A DNA stretch of 64,000 nt, taken from the NCBI GenBank assembly GCA_005765155.1, contig VCCP01000003.1:3472001-3536000 (forward strand), in the 5' to 3' direction. Source of the DNA: Zelopaecilomyces penicillatus (Eukaryota > Ascomycota > Sordariomycetes > Hypocreales > Pseudodiploosporaceae). How positions within the stretch are numbered: position 1 is the first letter of the stretch; every line of letters begins with the position of its first letter. This document shows positions 1 to 12,327 of this stretch, in pieces. The notes under the pieces are model-generated. The model did no database searches. It had not been told where the DNA came from and saw nothing but the letters and a program-made list of their open reading frames with translations. A program made the translations under genes and the position numbers.

Positions 1-848
1 TGCCCCCACGACTAGGTTGATGGTCAGATCAAGCTATTATTAATTCTTTACTACACGTAAAGAATACAAACAGAGATAGACAACAGCTCAAATTTTCAGC
101 TCGGGTATAAAAATAAAACAGCAACCAAATAGCCTTTCCTTTGAGCGACAGGGACAAGGCGCAGCAAACAGAGTAATGACGGGTCAGTGTAGTAGAGATC
201 CGATGGCCGTGATTGGCCCAGTTTGGCGGGACTCCATCCATATCTTGCTTGTGATAGGGCTGAGCCAGCTTTACCCAGCCTGATCATCATATACCTCTCC
301 GATACTTCCGCGCTACAACAGCTTTACAAACATTGGCTAATACAAGATAACCCCAGTCACAGACTCACAACCACCCCGGCAGCCTGATGGTTGATTTTGC
401 CAACTGTTCATCTCTCCGACTTCTCCAAATCCCCCAGCCCATCATGCAATATATAGCCTGTCATGACAACAGAGACGTAGCCCAGGCATAGGGTTTTTTC
501 CTTCGTCTTCTTCTCCATCATCGTCTTGGGCCACGTGTGTGATCATCTATCTTACAGCCAAGGATGTCTTGGAAAGCGGTCCAGCAGTTGCTCATTCGGT
601 GTGCGGATGGTGGGTCGTCAAAGGTCGAGCTGACTGCAGCAGGTTCACAGCCTTGTGCGTGTTATAGCCAGAGTCAGAAATAGGATGCCGCAGGATGATG
701 GGGGTAGTCATCTTTCTCAAGAGTATAAGTTGTGTCGATTCGCTCGCTTGTTGCTTGGTGTTTCATCGAGGGCACTTTTATATATCATCTGAAAATATAT
801 ATTTACCCTTTTTCCAACCATCATTTACTAGTTTCTCACAGCGTCTAA
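1..848. other. Intergenic region, 5' flank of the first gene
   Basis: No convincing coding sequence. The short open frames lack codon structure and family motifs. The last 100 bases before the ATG at 849 are AT-rich and pyrimidine-rich and probably hold the promoter and leader of the downstream gene. Confidence 0.5.
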
Positions 849-2534
849 ATGTTGCTGTCTCTTCGAGATGCCGCGTACGGCATCATCGGCTCAGCTGCGT
901 ACCAGGCTTTACGAGCCCTGGCCCACTCCATCTTTCGGTCGTATATGCCTGCGTTCTACAACACGCTGAGGAAATCAGAAGCATTCCAACTCCGAGCTTA
1001 CCTTGTGTTTCCCATCGGCTTCCTCATAACCATCTTGACGACCCCTTTCTGCCTCGCTGCGCTGTCATCATCATCATCAACATCAACATCAACATCAGGC
1101 ACAAGCCCTTCAACGCCTTACTTCGTCCGCAACCTATCTACATCAGAAAAGATCTGTCTCGGCTCACGCAGTGTGCTATGGATTTCAGAGATCCCCCTTC
1201 TTCGCCATTCATCACAGTACATGATACACCATATACTCTCGCTCAGCTCTCTCGGAACAGTTCTCCTTACCAATTTGACCCTCCGTCCGCTGTACCTCAT
1301 CTATGCAGGCCTCATCACCGAGATCTTCTCCGACAGCATCGCCATTTTGCGGTTTCACGGATTTAACCAGCTCAACTCAGAAATATACGCAGCCCTCACC
1401 TTAGTTAATGCCATGTCACTCATGCTCCTACGAATGTTGCCGGCTATCCTGTTTACCTACGCAGAGCTACGGTCAACAGAGGGCTTGTCTTCGAACGCTT
1501 ACATGGCTTCCGTATTGTTCTACGCTGGGTGGCTGCTCTGGATTTCTTACAAGCAGCTGTCAGGATTAGGCCACGTCGAGCTCGTTTGGACAAGGCCGGT
1601 ATATGTCCGCATTGGCAGCAATGTTTCAATCACCATCTTCAGTCTGCTTCTTGGGACAGCCATGGTGGCGAGCCAGATAGCCAGTGTTTTGTTTTACACT
1701 TTGGCACATGACGGGCCAGTCTCTGATAATGAAGTCCGAGGCCTAGCAATTACTGGTGTTGGGACCGTTGTCTCTGGACTTCTAGGGGCAAAGCTGATGA
1801 ATCACTGGATGCTGATGGCCTCAAAATCAAAAGAACAACGACACATCGCTTTACCTGGCAGATGCGGAGTACACCACGCCCTTCGTTGTTCCCACTCAAA
1901 CCCCATGATCACCAAGGATGCCAAGGACACCACACGCCCCTCTACAGTCGCCATGCCACTTCCCCAAAACTGCTCCTTGAAAGGCATATCCATACAAGGC
2001 AGTCTTCTCTTCTCTGCCCTCTGGGTGATCCTGAGCCATAACCTAGCACCATCAGTCGACACGCCCCTACTGCTTGCCTCCATGGCTCTCAGCTTCCCCC
2101 TAGGCGAAGCCATCGGCCGCATTGGGTGCTACTTTGGCGGATGTTGTGGCTCAAAACAGGGAAAAGATGACAACAACAACGTTACCTTTCCTGTACAGTT
2201 CATTTCTTCTGGCATGAATGCCGTTGCTTTCTACGTCCTCAGTGCCCTGGTGCTTGAGCAGCGTCTCCATCTGTTCAGAGCTGGTATCTTGGCCATCACC
2301 GCCAACGCTGCTTTTCGCCTCGTCCTAGATCCATTGCGCCATGATGCAACAGCAACAACTGCTGCGACTGCCAACCCCACAAGCCTCTTTGCGTTATGTC
2401 AACTTATCTTGTCCACGATGCTTCTTATTGTCATTGATATATCCGCTGGGAAAGCACCTGTCAATACCATCTCCGTAATATCGGTGATCGTCGTCGGTTC
2501 TTGGCTAGCCAGGGAAGCCTGGCTCGGGCTCTAG
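849..2534 (+). CDS. Polytopic membrane protein: TLC-like N-terminal half fused to Lgt-like C-terminal domain
   Basis: Single-exon frame of 561 residues with many hydrophobic segments. Residues about 95-290 resemble a TLC (TRAM/LAG1/CLN8) membrane domain: an HH pair in MIHHILSL, then a following segment with EIFSD. A serine/threonine-rich stretch lies near residues 76-90 and a polar linker near 320-370. The C-terminal part, about 380-515, resembles bacterial prolipoprotein diacylglyceryl transferase (Lgt): GRIGCYFGGCCGS at about 422-434 matches the GRIG(C/N)F signature of the cysteine-rich Lgt variants. It is followed by FPVQF and FRLVLDPLRHD, which line up with the usual HPTQLYE and RFxxExxRxD blocks. 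Lgt normally moves diacylglycerol from phosphatidylglycerol to a lipoprotein cysteine. Fungi have no known bacterial-type lipoproteins, so the substrate is unknown. Start chosen as the first ATG of the frame. The Lgt match is fairly firm; the TLC match is weaker. Confidence 0.75.
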   Translation: MLLSLRDAAYGIIGSAAYQALRALAHSIFRSYMPAFYNTLRKSEAFQLRAYLVFPIGFLITILTTPFCLAALSSSSSTSTSTSGTSPSTPYFVRNLSTSEKICLGSRSVLWISEIPLLRHSSQYMIHHILSLSSLGTVLLTNLTLRPLYLIYAGLITEIFSDSIAILRFHGFNQLNSEIYAALTLVNAMSLMLLRMLPAILFTYAELRSTEGLSSNAYMASVLFYAGWLLWISYKQLSGLGHVELVWTRPVYVRIGSNVSITIFSLLLGTAMVASQIASVLFYTLAHDGPVSDNEVRGLAITGVGTVVSGLLGAKLMNHWMLMASKSKEQRHIALPGRCGVHHALRCSHSNPMITKDAKDTTRPSTVAMPLPQNCSLKGISIQGSLLFSALWVILSHNLAPSVDTPLLLASMALSFPLGEAIGRIGCYFGGCCGSKQGKDDNNNVTFPVQFISSGMNAVAFYVLSALVLEQRLHLFRAGILAITANAAFRLVLDPLRHDATATTAATANPTSLFALCQLILSTMLLIVIDISAGKAPVNTISVISVIVVGSWLAREAWLGL

Positions 2535-3247
2535 CAAATCCTCTGGCCGAGTTTACAAACCTTGTTGGTATACGCGCCATGGCTTTCTCTTCCAATCACC
2601 TATTCGTATACCTTTAGTCCTATTATTGTTCTCGCGGTTCTCTATGACAATCTTGCATCCTCAGCTGCTGTCATAACGCGGGCCCCTGTATTCAACACCA
2701 GCGTGCAAATGGTCCTGTCCAACCAAGATTGGCTCTCCTGCGCCTTCGTTACTTTCTCAGTGCCAGTGCTTGCCATGAGCTCCTTCACCTTTCCTCAAAT
2801 GTCAGAGAAAGCCCTATGATATCATCAATCATTGGCCTATGTAGATTGTGGCAGGATTGCTCTTTGTTCTCGAGAATCTCGAGGCTTGTTTTGCAATGTT
2901 CTTGTCTGTAAAGGTAGGTAGCTTCTGCTTTCAAATCTGGCAACACGAAAGGTTCAATAGCAACATATATATTGTATTACAGTCCTATTAGTGTTATTTG
3001 TGAGAGAAAGCCAAGTCCCCCAGTTTGATGAATCTGTTCTTCTTCTGCCATGCCAACACTCCCATTCAAGCCCAAAATCCATCCAACCAATCCTCCCAAC
3101 CCACTAAAGTACCCATTGTGACGAGGATACATAAGCTCGCACCAACACCATAAAAATGAGCTGCCGTTCTTGCTGCCATATAATGTATCAATATATCAGG
3201 GTCTATTGCACATCCTGTAGTGACTTTCCAAAGAGCTTTGGGCCGTT
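2535..3247. other. Intergenic region between convergent genes
   Basis: Lies between the ends of two convergent genes and should contain both 3' untranslated regions. An 85-codon plus-strand frame (2562-2819) has no recognisable motif and probably belongs to the 3' UTR. I see nothing else. Confidence 0.5.
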
Positions 3248-4981
3248 TCAAGTTGTCCGACTACGCAACCATCGATCCGGAGATCCCACCAACCGGGCCT
3301 GCTGATGCGATGCTTCCTCCGCATTTCGAACCAATGATGCGAGTGCCAAGTTAACAAGTGGCTCTGCATGTTCCGAAACTGGTGTTCTATTCGCTTCTGC
3401 AATGTCAACAAAACGACGCTCGTTATTCCTAACAGGGCGCCGGTCACCAATCACTCCCAAAGAATTCAAAGTTTGCCGGTGTGGCGCCTCGGAGAAAGCT
3501 GTCACTGCGGTCTCGTCCAAAAAATCACATCCTGCATACCAACATCGATCATTTCTCATATTTCGGACTCCAATTTCCTTTTCATTCAAACGATCTGTTC
3601 CTTCCTTGAACCGAGCTCGAAATGACGGTGTTACATTGCTCCATGAACAATGGTTGAGGGCCTTGAGTTGCAAGTTCCAGATTGACGGGGCTATCAAGTC
3701 TGTAGCCTGAAAGGAGTCTGCTGCAAAGATTTCGCCTGAATTGTCTTGTTCAGGATCATGGGCAACATCAAGATAATTATCATTAAATTCTTCGGCTAGT
3801 GGCTGCAGGACACAGGTAGACTGGGGCTGTGAGTCCATCACAGCGAATGCACCATCAGGTGATGAAAATGAGTCTGGTGAAAGAGCAATATCATCTATAC
3901 CAGCCGTTCGTAAAGTTTGTTCAGTAATTGATACGACATCCTCGTCAGTAATATGAGTCGATTGGCTTGAGTTGCTATTCAGAGCTTTAAAGGTAGATTC
4001 AAAGGTCGAGGGTCGATACTGTCGCTGGCCCGGTGGTCCAGCTGTCAGTGGTCGCGGCGCACCTGGGCCAGATGCAAGAGTTGTGGGTGTTGGAATTCTC
4101 ATGTCGGCGCCATCCCCTGCCGAAACTGGGCTTGGAAGTCGGGACATTGTAGAGACTGCTGTAGGGGCTCGGTTGAAATCGGTGGCTTTGGGCCAGCCCT
4201 CCATGTGAGCACGTCGAAGAACGGATGGATCCGACAATGCAGATCTCAAAGTAGAAGGGGGCCGACCGCCGATGTCTTGGAAATTTCCAAAAGAGTTGTT
4301 GCCTTGGACTGAGAAACGCGAGGAAGAAATGTTACTGCCAGCACCCGTAGAATGGCTGTTCATCTTGGGCTTTGCGCCGCGAAGAAGTGCCTTTTGAGCC
4401 TTCTTCTGAATCGGGTTTGGGTATGAAGCCAAATTTTGGAGAGACTTTACTGCCATATTCGACAATGGACCGTTAAAACTATCGTCATCATCCTCATTGT
4501 CTCCATCGCTGGCACTGGTGCCCCTCTCCTCCGACCTGTCTTGGTCAACATCTGGAAACAAGATAGCAGCAGCAGATGGCGGTAGAGGCGTAGGTAGATT
4601 GGTAGAACGCATGCCTGTAAAATTCATAGACAGCATGGCAGTCTGTTCGATTTCGCTGGGAGGACTGGCAGCACGATCGTAGTTCTGCTGCAGTGGACTA
4701 TAGCGCTGAAGTGAGGGATAAGTTGTAGGACGGCCGCCGCCGCCGAACTTCAGGGGTAATGGGGCGAGGGTTGGCTTTGGCAGGAGTGCCAAGTCAAGGT
4801 GCTGCCCAGACGCTGGCCACTTGAAGGAGCGGCCACGGCGTGTTGGTGGTTGGAGTGGTTGAGTAGAACCGGGATTATAGAGTGTTCCTGCAGTCGTGTA
4901 GGTTGGCTGTGTTGGCACTGGTGAGAACGGTCTGGATGTAGTAGTAGTGGTAGTGTTTGTCGGCGAGAAGAAATGGGCCAT
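3248..4981 (-). CDS. Hypothetical protein, largely disordered, 577 aa
   Basis: One uninterrupted frame. The first 330 residues are rich in Ser, Pro, Thr, Gly and Asn with an acidic patch (DGDNEDDDDSFNG near residue 160), typical of intrinsically disordered fungal regulators or scaffolds. The C-terminal 170 residues are more ordered in composition and contain several Trp and Cys residues (SIWNLQLKALNHCSW, DRCWYAGCDFLDE), so a small folded module may be present. There is no signal peptide or membrane segment. I do not recognise a family and propose no function. The start is the first ATG, followed at once by a Thr run; the upstream DNA in this frame does not look coding. Codon use and frame length make a real gene very likely. 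Confidence 0.7.
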   Translation of the reverse strand: MAHFFSPTNTTTTTTSRPFSPVPTQPTYTTAGTLYNPGSTQPLQPPTRRGRSFKWPASGQHLDLALLPKPTLAPLPLKFGGGGRPTTYPSLQRYSPLQQNYDRAASPPSEIEQTAMLSMNFTGMRSTNLPTPLPPSAAAILFPDVDQDRSEERGTSASDGDNEDDDDSFNGPLSNMAVKSLQNLASYPNPIQKKAQKALLRGAKPKMNSHSTGAGSNISSSRFSVQGNNSFGNFQDIGGRPPSTLRSALSDPSVLRRAHMEGWPKATDFNRAPTAVSTMSRLPSPVSAGDGADMRIPTPTTLASGPGAPRPLTAGPPGQRQYRPSTFESTFKALNSNSSQSTHITDEDVVSITEQTLRTAGIDDIALSPDSFSSPDGAFAVMDSQPQSTCVLQPLAEEFNDNYLDVAHDPEQDNSGEIFAADSFQATDLIAPSIWNLQLKALNHCSWSNVTPSFRARFKEGTDRLNEKEIGVRNMRNDRCWYAGCDFLDETAVTAFSEAPHRQTLNSLGVIGDRRPVRNNERRFVDIAEANRTPVSEHAEPLVNLALASLVRNAEEASHQQARLVGSPDRWLRSRTT

Positions 4982-7234
4982 TGTCGATTCGAATTAATAT
5001 TATTCTGCCGCCCAGGAGCAACTGAAACGGTTACCGGCTTCAAGCTCAAGATGTGATCAAAACCGTTAGGAGCGTTCGGTCAAGGTATTATGCGGGATCA
5101 AAAGAACAGGCGTGCGTTGCAATACTAAGGGCAGAGTATCGGGCTTTTCAGGAAGGTAAGAGAGAGGTAAAAGGTTGTGTCAACGAATGACAGTCTGTGT
5201 CAACCTTGGGGAGGATTGTTGATAGTGAATGTGCGATCCTGGAATAGTGAGGAGAGACCTAGATGTTCAACCTATGTAAGCATCTGTTCGAACGTTCCAG
5301 ATGCTGTCACCACTGCGTCTCAAGACCCCATACCTAGAGGGCGGTCTCGGTGGCCGAGGAGGCAGCGATGGAGGGGCGGGAAGGAGAGTTTGCTCAGCAC
5401 TAAAAAGAAGGAAATATTGATGGTGAAAGGATCAAGTGGATGGGAGGAAGAAGGTCGGGATGGAAGTTGGGAAGAAAGCCAGGCCTGGAAAATTGTGAGG
5501 GCAGGTCGCTTCTGCAAAACGCGAAGCAGTGCTCTTGCCTTGTCGCTTCCCAGCGTCCTCTAACAAAGTGGCGGTATGAACTTAAGCCCAGAAGGTGCAT
5601 GTGAAAGGTAAAAAACAAACAAGAGTAAGTAAAAGTCTTCTAACTCACCAACTGTGCCCAGATGGTAAAAATAGAAAACGGTTAAGTGCAAACAATTAAG
5701 ATTGAGATGACTGTCCAAAAATTTGAAGGAGACATAAAATCCCAGTAGCTGCTCAAGATAATCCAGAAAAAGAGCAAGAATATAGTGCAGGACACGGATG
5801 AGATATCGAAAGAAGAAGATTTGATGAAGTGAGCGAGAGAATTGAGGGTATTCAGAGGCAGGCAGCTGCGCAATGATTGACCCTTTTGCAACTTGAGAAA
5901 TTGTTGCTCAGGTCGGCCGATGTTGACAAGTTGGAATGACAATCGTCAAACTGTGTCTGGGAATCAAGTCAAGAGGACAAGGTAAAAATTGCCCTCTGTA
6001 GGTATGCGCAAGATCGAGGGTATCCCATGCGCTAAATCGAAGTCGCACTAATGGTAATGCGTCTGAAGAAAGTCGAGGAGGGAGGGATAAAAGGGGAGAA
6101 AAGACAGGAAAAGGGCAAGACAGATGAGATGGGAAGGCCTTTATAGAAAAGCGGTGCGGTGTAAGGTTGAGGCTGAAGAAAACCATAAAATTGGACAGGT
6201 GGTGAGCAGGTGTCAAGATGTGCATGACGCCCTATTAGTTTTAGTAGGCATATATAAAAGCTTGCTTCAACAGCTAAGCAGGACGTAGGCCTTATCAAAG
6301 TCCAGGGGTTCATATCATCTGTGCAAAGAACGGCTGAGATTGAAAACATGCCTGTCGGTCTGCTATATGGCCAAGCTACTATTGAGTGATTAGTTAGATG
6401 GGAACGAGAAGGTATCAAGGTTCGGGACACATCAAAAAGTAACTGATAATCAGCTAGGTATCCATTACGATGCCACACCAACTACAACTACCCACTATCC
6501 TAACACTCTGCAGGTTGCCAAGTTATCTTCAACACTGGCGAGCAGACTGTGGCCCTTCCTGCAATTATACCCCTGACATGCCACCCAGAACTGGGAGAGA
6601 CAGGTCTGCATGCGCTTTCTCCACTCATACATATCAATATGAGGATGGCCAGCCTTGCTTTAAGAACGCATGTTTTTAACACCCATGCTGACCCCCGTGC
6701 CATGTCCTTTTCATATTCGCAAGCATCATCGAATAGGGGAGGTTCCATTCCAACCCACTTCATTCATGGTCTCTCCTCCTCCTCCTCTTCTTCTTCTTCT
6801 TCTTCTTCTTCTCCAATCCGCCATATGCAACAACCCCTTCAAACACGTCAATAATACAATAGGTGAACAAGTAAAAAGCAAAGGATGTTTTTCAAACCCC
6901 CAAAACTCCGTAACCAGTATATCGAATCGAGAGACAACCTGCCAGAAGAAAAGAGTAAATGGCAAATCAATCCAAGAGGCCACCTGAAGGGACCGCATCA
7001 GTTATTGAAGGTTGTCGAGAATGTAAAGTCATGTGATGGGCGGCGAAGGGCGACTTCAAGATTATACTTGTAAGCATTGGATTTTCAAGGTCGACCTCTT
7101 CCCCCCACTTGACTCGGTTCTTCCGCCGCTGAAAGGCGGTAAAACAAGAATCGAAAAAAGTCGGAATGTACAAAAGTTAAGTTTGCAGACCAAATTCACT
7201 GCCATCAAATGACGTGTGCTCCTTCACACACACA
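4982..7234. other. Long intergenic region (2.25 kb)
   Basis: Upstream of the disordered-protein gene and downstream of palI, both on the minus strand. It has no supported gene; scattered frames of 60-150 codons have no motif. It contains a pyrimidine microsatellite near 6.8 kb. Much of it may be promoter and long 5' leader for the gene ending at 4981. Confidence 0.5.
6771..6813. repeat. CTC/CTT trinucleotide microsatellite
   Basis: A run of about 43 bases made only of C and T, changing from CTC repeats to CTT repeats. It is read through as Ser or Arg homopolymer in the spurious frames there. Confidence 0.9.
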
Positions 7235-9430
7235 CTATGCCATCGGCCCAGTAGGGTATGCACTACCAGGGGTCAGACCACCACCGCCTCGTTGGCCAGC
7301 TAATCTGCCCCCAGCAAGCTTAAAGTCGGGATTGTCAAGGAGCACGTCGTGTCGCTGTTGAACTGGTTTTCGGAACTGCGCAGCGTGTGGATGGGACGGC
7401 ATCGGCGGCGCATTGGGGTTCCATTGTGGGTTGATTCCTCGTTGCGAGATGGACGTGAAGTTGGACCGCTCTGACTCCGCGGGGCTCCGAGCCCCATTGG
7501 ACGATGCGTGGACATCCTCATATGCCTCAATTGGTGGTGGAAGAAGTCGGCCATCGTTGCGGTTGTTTTGTGAAGAGGCGAATCGGGGATCAACATCTTC
7601 GTAATAGTTGTTGTTATTGGATGGGCCGCGTGTAGGGGACATGCCCCCAGACACTTCTATAGTGGGTTGGCGTTGTGGGTTTGAAGGCAAATTCTGTCCA
7701 CCTGGACTTTGATTCCATCCGGCGCGTGGTGGGACATATTCCCTGATTCTCTAGTGTTAGTCCATGGATTCCAGGCCAAACCCCAATGTTGACAGAACGG
7801 GACTTACTCTTCCTCATATCGACTTCCGTCGCTCATATAAGCATCATGCTTTACTGGTGCCATGCCCTGTTGGAGACCCACCATCCCAGCAACATCCGAG
7901 TCATTATCTCGAATCTGGCCATAATTTCCATGCCCATTATTAGCGCTGCTCCCAGCCGGAGTAGCATCCATCTCTATCACGTTGCCTCTTGGCATGGCAG
8001 GTTCGCTGCCTGGCAAAGGGGGAGGAGACTCGGCCCGTGGCAAGTCCAATTCAGGATTGTATGGTGTAAACCCGCTGTTATTGCCAGCAGTATTGTAGAC
8101 AGTCGAAGGGTCCGAGGGAGGTGGCGGTCGTTGTCCACCATACGGACCGTATGAATCAGCGGACGGTCGTCGGTCGTAAAATCCAGCAGGGCCACTGTAA
8201 TCCGATGGTGATGGGCTTGGTCCTCTATTTCTCATCATTGCTCCCGGTGCGTATCCGTTCCGAGGTGGCGGTGGACCATAACCTCCTCTGCCGCCACGCG
8301 GGCCGTATCCACCTCTGGCTGGCGGGCCATAGCCTCCTCGCCCTCGCATAGGTGGTCCATGGCCGCCACGGCCACCACCGTACTCAAACGCCGGATCCGG
8401 TCCTTGGCGACCTCCTCTGTTCATACGATCATATGGTGGTCCTCTAGGAACACCATAGGCATCAGGCGGGCCGCCGGCGTTGTTTCCGTATCTGTCTTGG
8501 GAAGCTGACCGTTGTGGATGATTCATAACGCCAACGGCGGCGGCATTGGCCATATCGTTCGGTGTTGCGTGCATGGCGTGCGGGGATCTTTCCGATGGGG
8601 TACGCTGTGTCAATGGCAGCCTGTCGTCGCTCGTTTTTTCGTCTCTATTTTGAGCCTCATAAGAGGCAAACACGGGCAGGCTATCGTTGCCACTACCGCC
8701 ACTGATCGTCGGGACCGCGGGTTGGCTGGTAGTGGACATGCCAAAGCTCGTCTTCTGTTGCTCTTGTCGGTTGTAATAATTCTCGCCGCTCATCTCGGCA
8801 TTCTGTGCAATCCTTTCCTTGTTGGACCTTCTGTTGGTAAGAGTGCGCCGCATAGCGCATGATACCAATCCACTGAGCAAGACCAACACGGTAGCTGCCA
8901 AGACAACATAAGTTCCCCAAGCCATGTGCGGCATGAAGATGAGCACATCGACGATAAACGCGACAAGACAGAGGAGAAAGTTGATGATGTTGAGTATGAA
9001 GAAGATGAGAAGATATCTTGTGGAGTGGGAGGCGGCATGCGTATGGGCGGTAACAGCCATGATGAACATGACGAGTGTAAGAAATGCGGCGACCGGGTGG
9101 ACTACAAGAATGGAGGAGAGAGTACGTCGGACCCCAGACGGCAGGTTGAATGCCTGCGAGTTCTGGGGGAACAGGTCAGCTGGAGATGATGTTAGCTGCG
9201 ATTCATTGTCGATGTAGACTAGTCAAGCATATGCGCCTCTCACCAGTATCATAGCCAATGCCAATGCTGCTGCAGCCCCGGGTTCGACAATATCCAAATA
9301 CGCCAAACGTAACATCCTTAAAGCTACCTAGAGGAATAGCTTTGATAACAGGTGTCGATAGTACGGACAATAGCAGCAAGGCGAAGGCTATCAGCAATAA
9401 AGCCGATAAAGGCGTTGCCGGTCGTAACAT
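7235..9430 (-). CDS. palI: pH-response regulator PalI/Rim9
   Basis: Membrane component of the ambient-pH (Pal/Rim) signalling pathway, which assists the PalH/Rim21 sensor at the plasma membrane. Three exons: 9430-9244, 9179-7808 and 7742-7235. The introns are 64 bp (GTGAGA, CTAAC, CAG) and 65 bp (GTAAGT, CTAAC, CAG). The joined product is 688 residues. The N-terminus MLRPATPLSALLLIAFALL is the family's characteristic start and first membrane segment, so I chose the ATG at 9430 over the upstream one at 9460. Exon 2 opens with AFNLPSGVRRTLSSILVVHP followed by three more membrane helices (SuR7/PalI fold). The long cytosolic tail is rich in Gly, Pro, Arg and Tyr, with RGGYGPP repeats, and ends in the conserved block GARSPAESERSNFTSISQRG and a final SAYPTG. 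Length and layout are normal for filamentous-fungal PalI. Confidence 0.93.
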
Positions 9431-12327
9431 GGCGACAACGGATTGCGCCGGCAACGTCAAGAGAAAGACAGCTCGGGTTTCAGTGCTGTTTGTCGAAGGA
9501 AGTGGGACGCGGTAACTAGTCGGTCATGGAGAAGACGTTCGTAAAACAAAAAGAGGAAGAAAAGCACCCCAAAAAAAGTAAATCGGTAGTGCTCGTCGTG
9601 GTGATTAAGATGCGCAGTTGTTGTTGACACCGATACTAGGTGTTAGAGTGAATAGCTCGGCCGGCAGCAGGGTTGCCCAAAACCGTCGTGACTCTGCCTA
9701 CTTTTTCCCCCCCACGACAACAAAAGCAAATATGGAGGGATGGAAATTGGACTGAGCACGGCTCGCAGCAGGAGCAGCGACAGCGAGGGCGGTAACGAGG
9801 GGCGACAACGCGGGCGAAAATCGTAATCGCAACGGCTGCGAGGGGTGTCGCAGACGTGCGGAAGATTGGGGGAAGTCGGAGAAGTGTGGAAGAGACGAAG
9901 ATTGAAGAAAAGACAATGGATCCATGAAGGTTTGATTATCACGCACTCTGGTGCCCAGCATCTGCGACGGGCGCTACAACAAGGGCTTGGTGCCACTACT
10001 GCTGGTACCTGTATTTGCTGGGACTTGCACAGGCACAGGCACTGCGTGTGGGGTTATGGATTGCTGTGTGGGCGAGTGGGGGGGGTGGCTGTGGTGTATC
10101 CGATACCTGTAGCCCGCAGCCTACAAGTGAAGCCTACAGGCAGCGCAGACAGTACTGTGGTACATCGCTGTAGTCGTCCAGGAGATGGATGGGCAGGGGG
10201 AGGGCGCTGATTGGGAGGTCCAGGGGATGCAACGCTACGATGCAGTGTGTGCGTGGGCCAAGCGAAGAGCCCAGTAGCAGTGGTCAGTGGTTGCATCCAC
10301 GGGCTGAGACCAGTTCCCGGCGCCTTGTGAGCCTATCGCAGGGCATTGCAACGGATGCGCCGCCTGACGGAGTTGAGTTGGTGTTGCGGGGGGGATTGCA
10401 TGCATGATGGAAATGCCATCATGGAATGGTAATTAATACTATTAGTACTGTTCTTCAGTCAATGGGCCTTTTGGTTACCTTTGTGCGTCGAGAAACACAC
10501 ACAGCGATTGCGGTATCACCCCAAGTTTAAGATTGCCTCTGCTTCTCTCGTACGAGTCCCTTCCCCTGCTCGCGCCCATATATATTACACGCATACCATC
10601 CATCCCCCTGTACTCCGTACACACCTGGAAGAAGCCATCTGTTGTTGGCGCGCAGTCATTCATCAACGGAACATGCACCTTGCCTGCTACACCTACATAT
10701 GTATGTACGCACATGCGCATAAGAACACGACCAATTCCCAACAGCACGTTGCCCCATCAAGCAGGTCGGCCCGTAGTTCGGCGCAAAGCCTCTTCTTTCG
10801 TCGTCGCCGTGGTTTCTTCTCTTCTGTGGTGGCGCTCTCGCTTTCGCTCCAGCCGATGAGTGCAAGAATGACATCGCAACTACCCACTGGAACGGGCAGC
10901 CACCACGCCCGGTTGACGAGCATTTCTACGATTCAAGAAGAAGAACAATTGAGAGAGTGGGCGATTTAATTAGTATTCAGTGTGCTGTATATTTTTGGAA
11001 ACCTTTTACGACAATGCTCACTCCATCGTATTGTGGTAACTAACAGTCCCAGGTGATCAGCTCATCTCTGAAAATGAGGAGTAATGACGCGTGTCAATTT
11101 GACCTTGTGTTAATCGGTTGATGTTTCGGAAGAAACTTCCCGTGGACTCGGCGTCTCAGCTTTTCAACTACTAATTAATCAACTTCCGGTATTCACCACT
11201 TTATTCTCTCACACAAGTCAGCGCTTGGCTCAATATTTGGAGTTGCCCGTCACCGAGAGGCTCTATTCCCTGTAAATGGCGCCCGTCCCCATACTTAGGT
11301 AGTACACAGTCTCATCCACTATCGCAAACCCAGGTGCTGAGAAGCTACTATTTTCGTTCGGGCGAGCCTTGGCTCTATCTGACAACACTCCATATTTTGT
11401 TCAAATCCGGACTGGTGGCCGCGATCCCTCATCGGTACCTGCATGCGCATTCCTTCAATAGTCCAAAATGGTGACATGGAACTGGTTGGTTAGGCAACTT
11501 CAGCTCCACCTAAAACTCTTATCAGTGCCACAAAAAGTGTATTTCTTCTCATCATAGCTGGATGACGTCTCGACAAGCTCCACAGCGAGACAGGGTCTCA
11601 GATGACACAAGTGCTTCGGGTTGCTGACGTTTTACTTTTGTGCAGATCCTCAACTTCTGAGACTCTACCCAGTGGGTACTTTCTGGGCCAGTGCCTTTTG
11701 CACATGTTGCCAAGAAGCCCTACTTGCTCTGTCAGCAAGGCTACCTACCCTGCACCTTTCATAAGTGTGTGAAAATTCAGAGCAAAGGTAGAGTAATTTG
11801 GAGTAACACATTGGCAGTTAAATGGTGGACTAGTTTTAGCAAGTGCCTTGTTCGTTGGATTATTCTCATGTTTCGCAGTAACAAGCTCGCCTTTCAACCA
11901 ATATTCTATTCCGGTTGACTTGATTAGTGTGGAAAGCCATATCACACCAAACACCGCGCCATAATTGCAGCCATCAAAGTGGTCGGCAAACAAGCCCAAA
12001 TTGCTACATAAGAGCACACAAACAGCTTCCAGACACATCATTGGAATTTCTTATCTCACATTGAGAATAAGACGACCGAGAATATCAATAACACACCATG
12101 GCATTCACTTGCTACAAGGGAGACAATGTTTTGCTTATCGCAGGCAGCCGGCTCGGAACAACTAATGATAGAAAATGCCGATTTCGCCGCCCGGGTCCGG
12201 GGATAAGCACAGCTCGGCAATTTTGTCCTTAACTGCGCTGCCTGACATCAATGACAGCTCGACTGTCGTTGAAAATTGCCCGCAACTACTTTTCCCAATG
12301 CCTTCGCAATAGAAACACGGGTGCACT
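9431..12327. other. Very long divergent intergenic region (2.9 kb)
   Basis: Lies between the 5' ends of palI (minus) and the ABC1-family gene (plus), so it holds two promoters. I see no protein motif in the frames here; the longest (10481-10969) is compositionally biased. A non-coding transcript is possible but not shown by sequence. Confidence 0.5.

Noticed and set aside
2562..2819. 85-codon frame after the Lgt-like gene
   Set aside because: No match to the end of Lgt and no splice signals to join it; best seen as 3' UTR.
10481..10969. 162-codon frame upstream of the ABC1-family gene
   Set aside because: Biased composition (His, Arg, Ser), overlapping frames of similar length on both strands, no motif.
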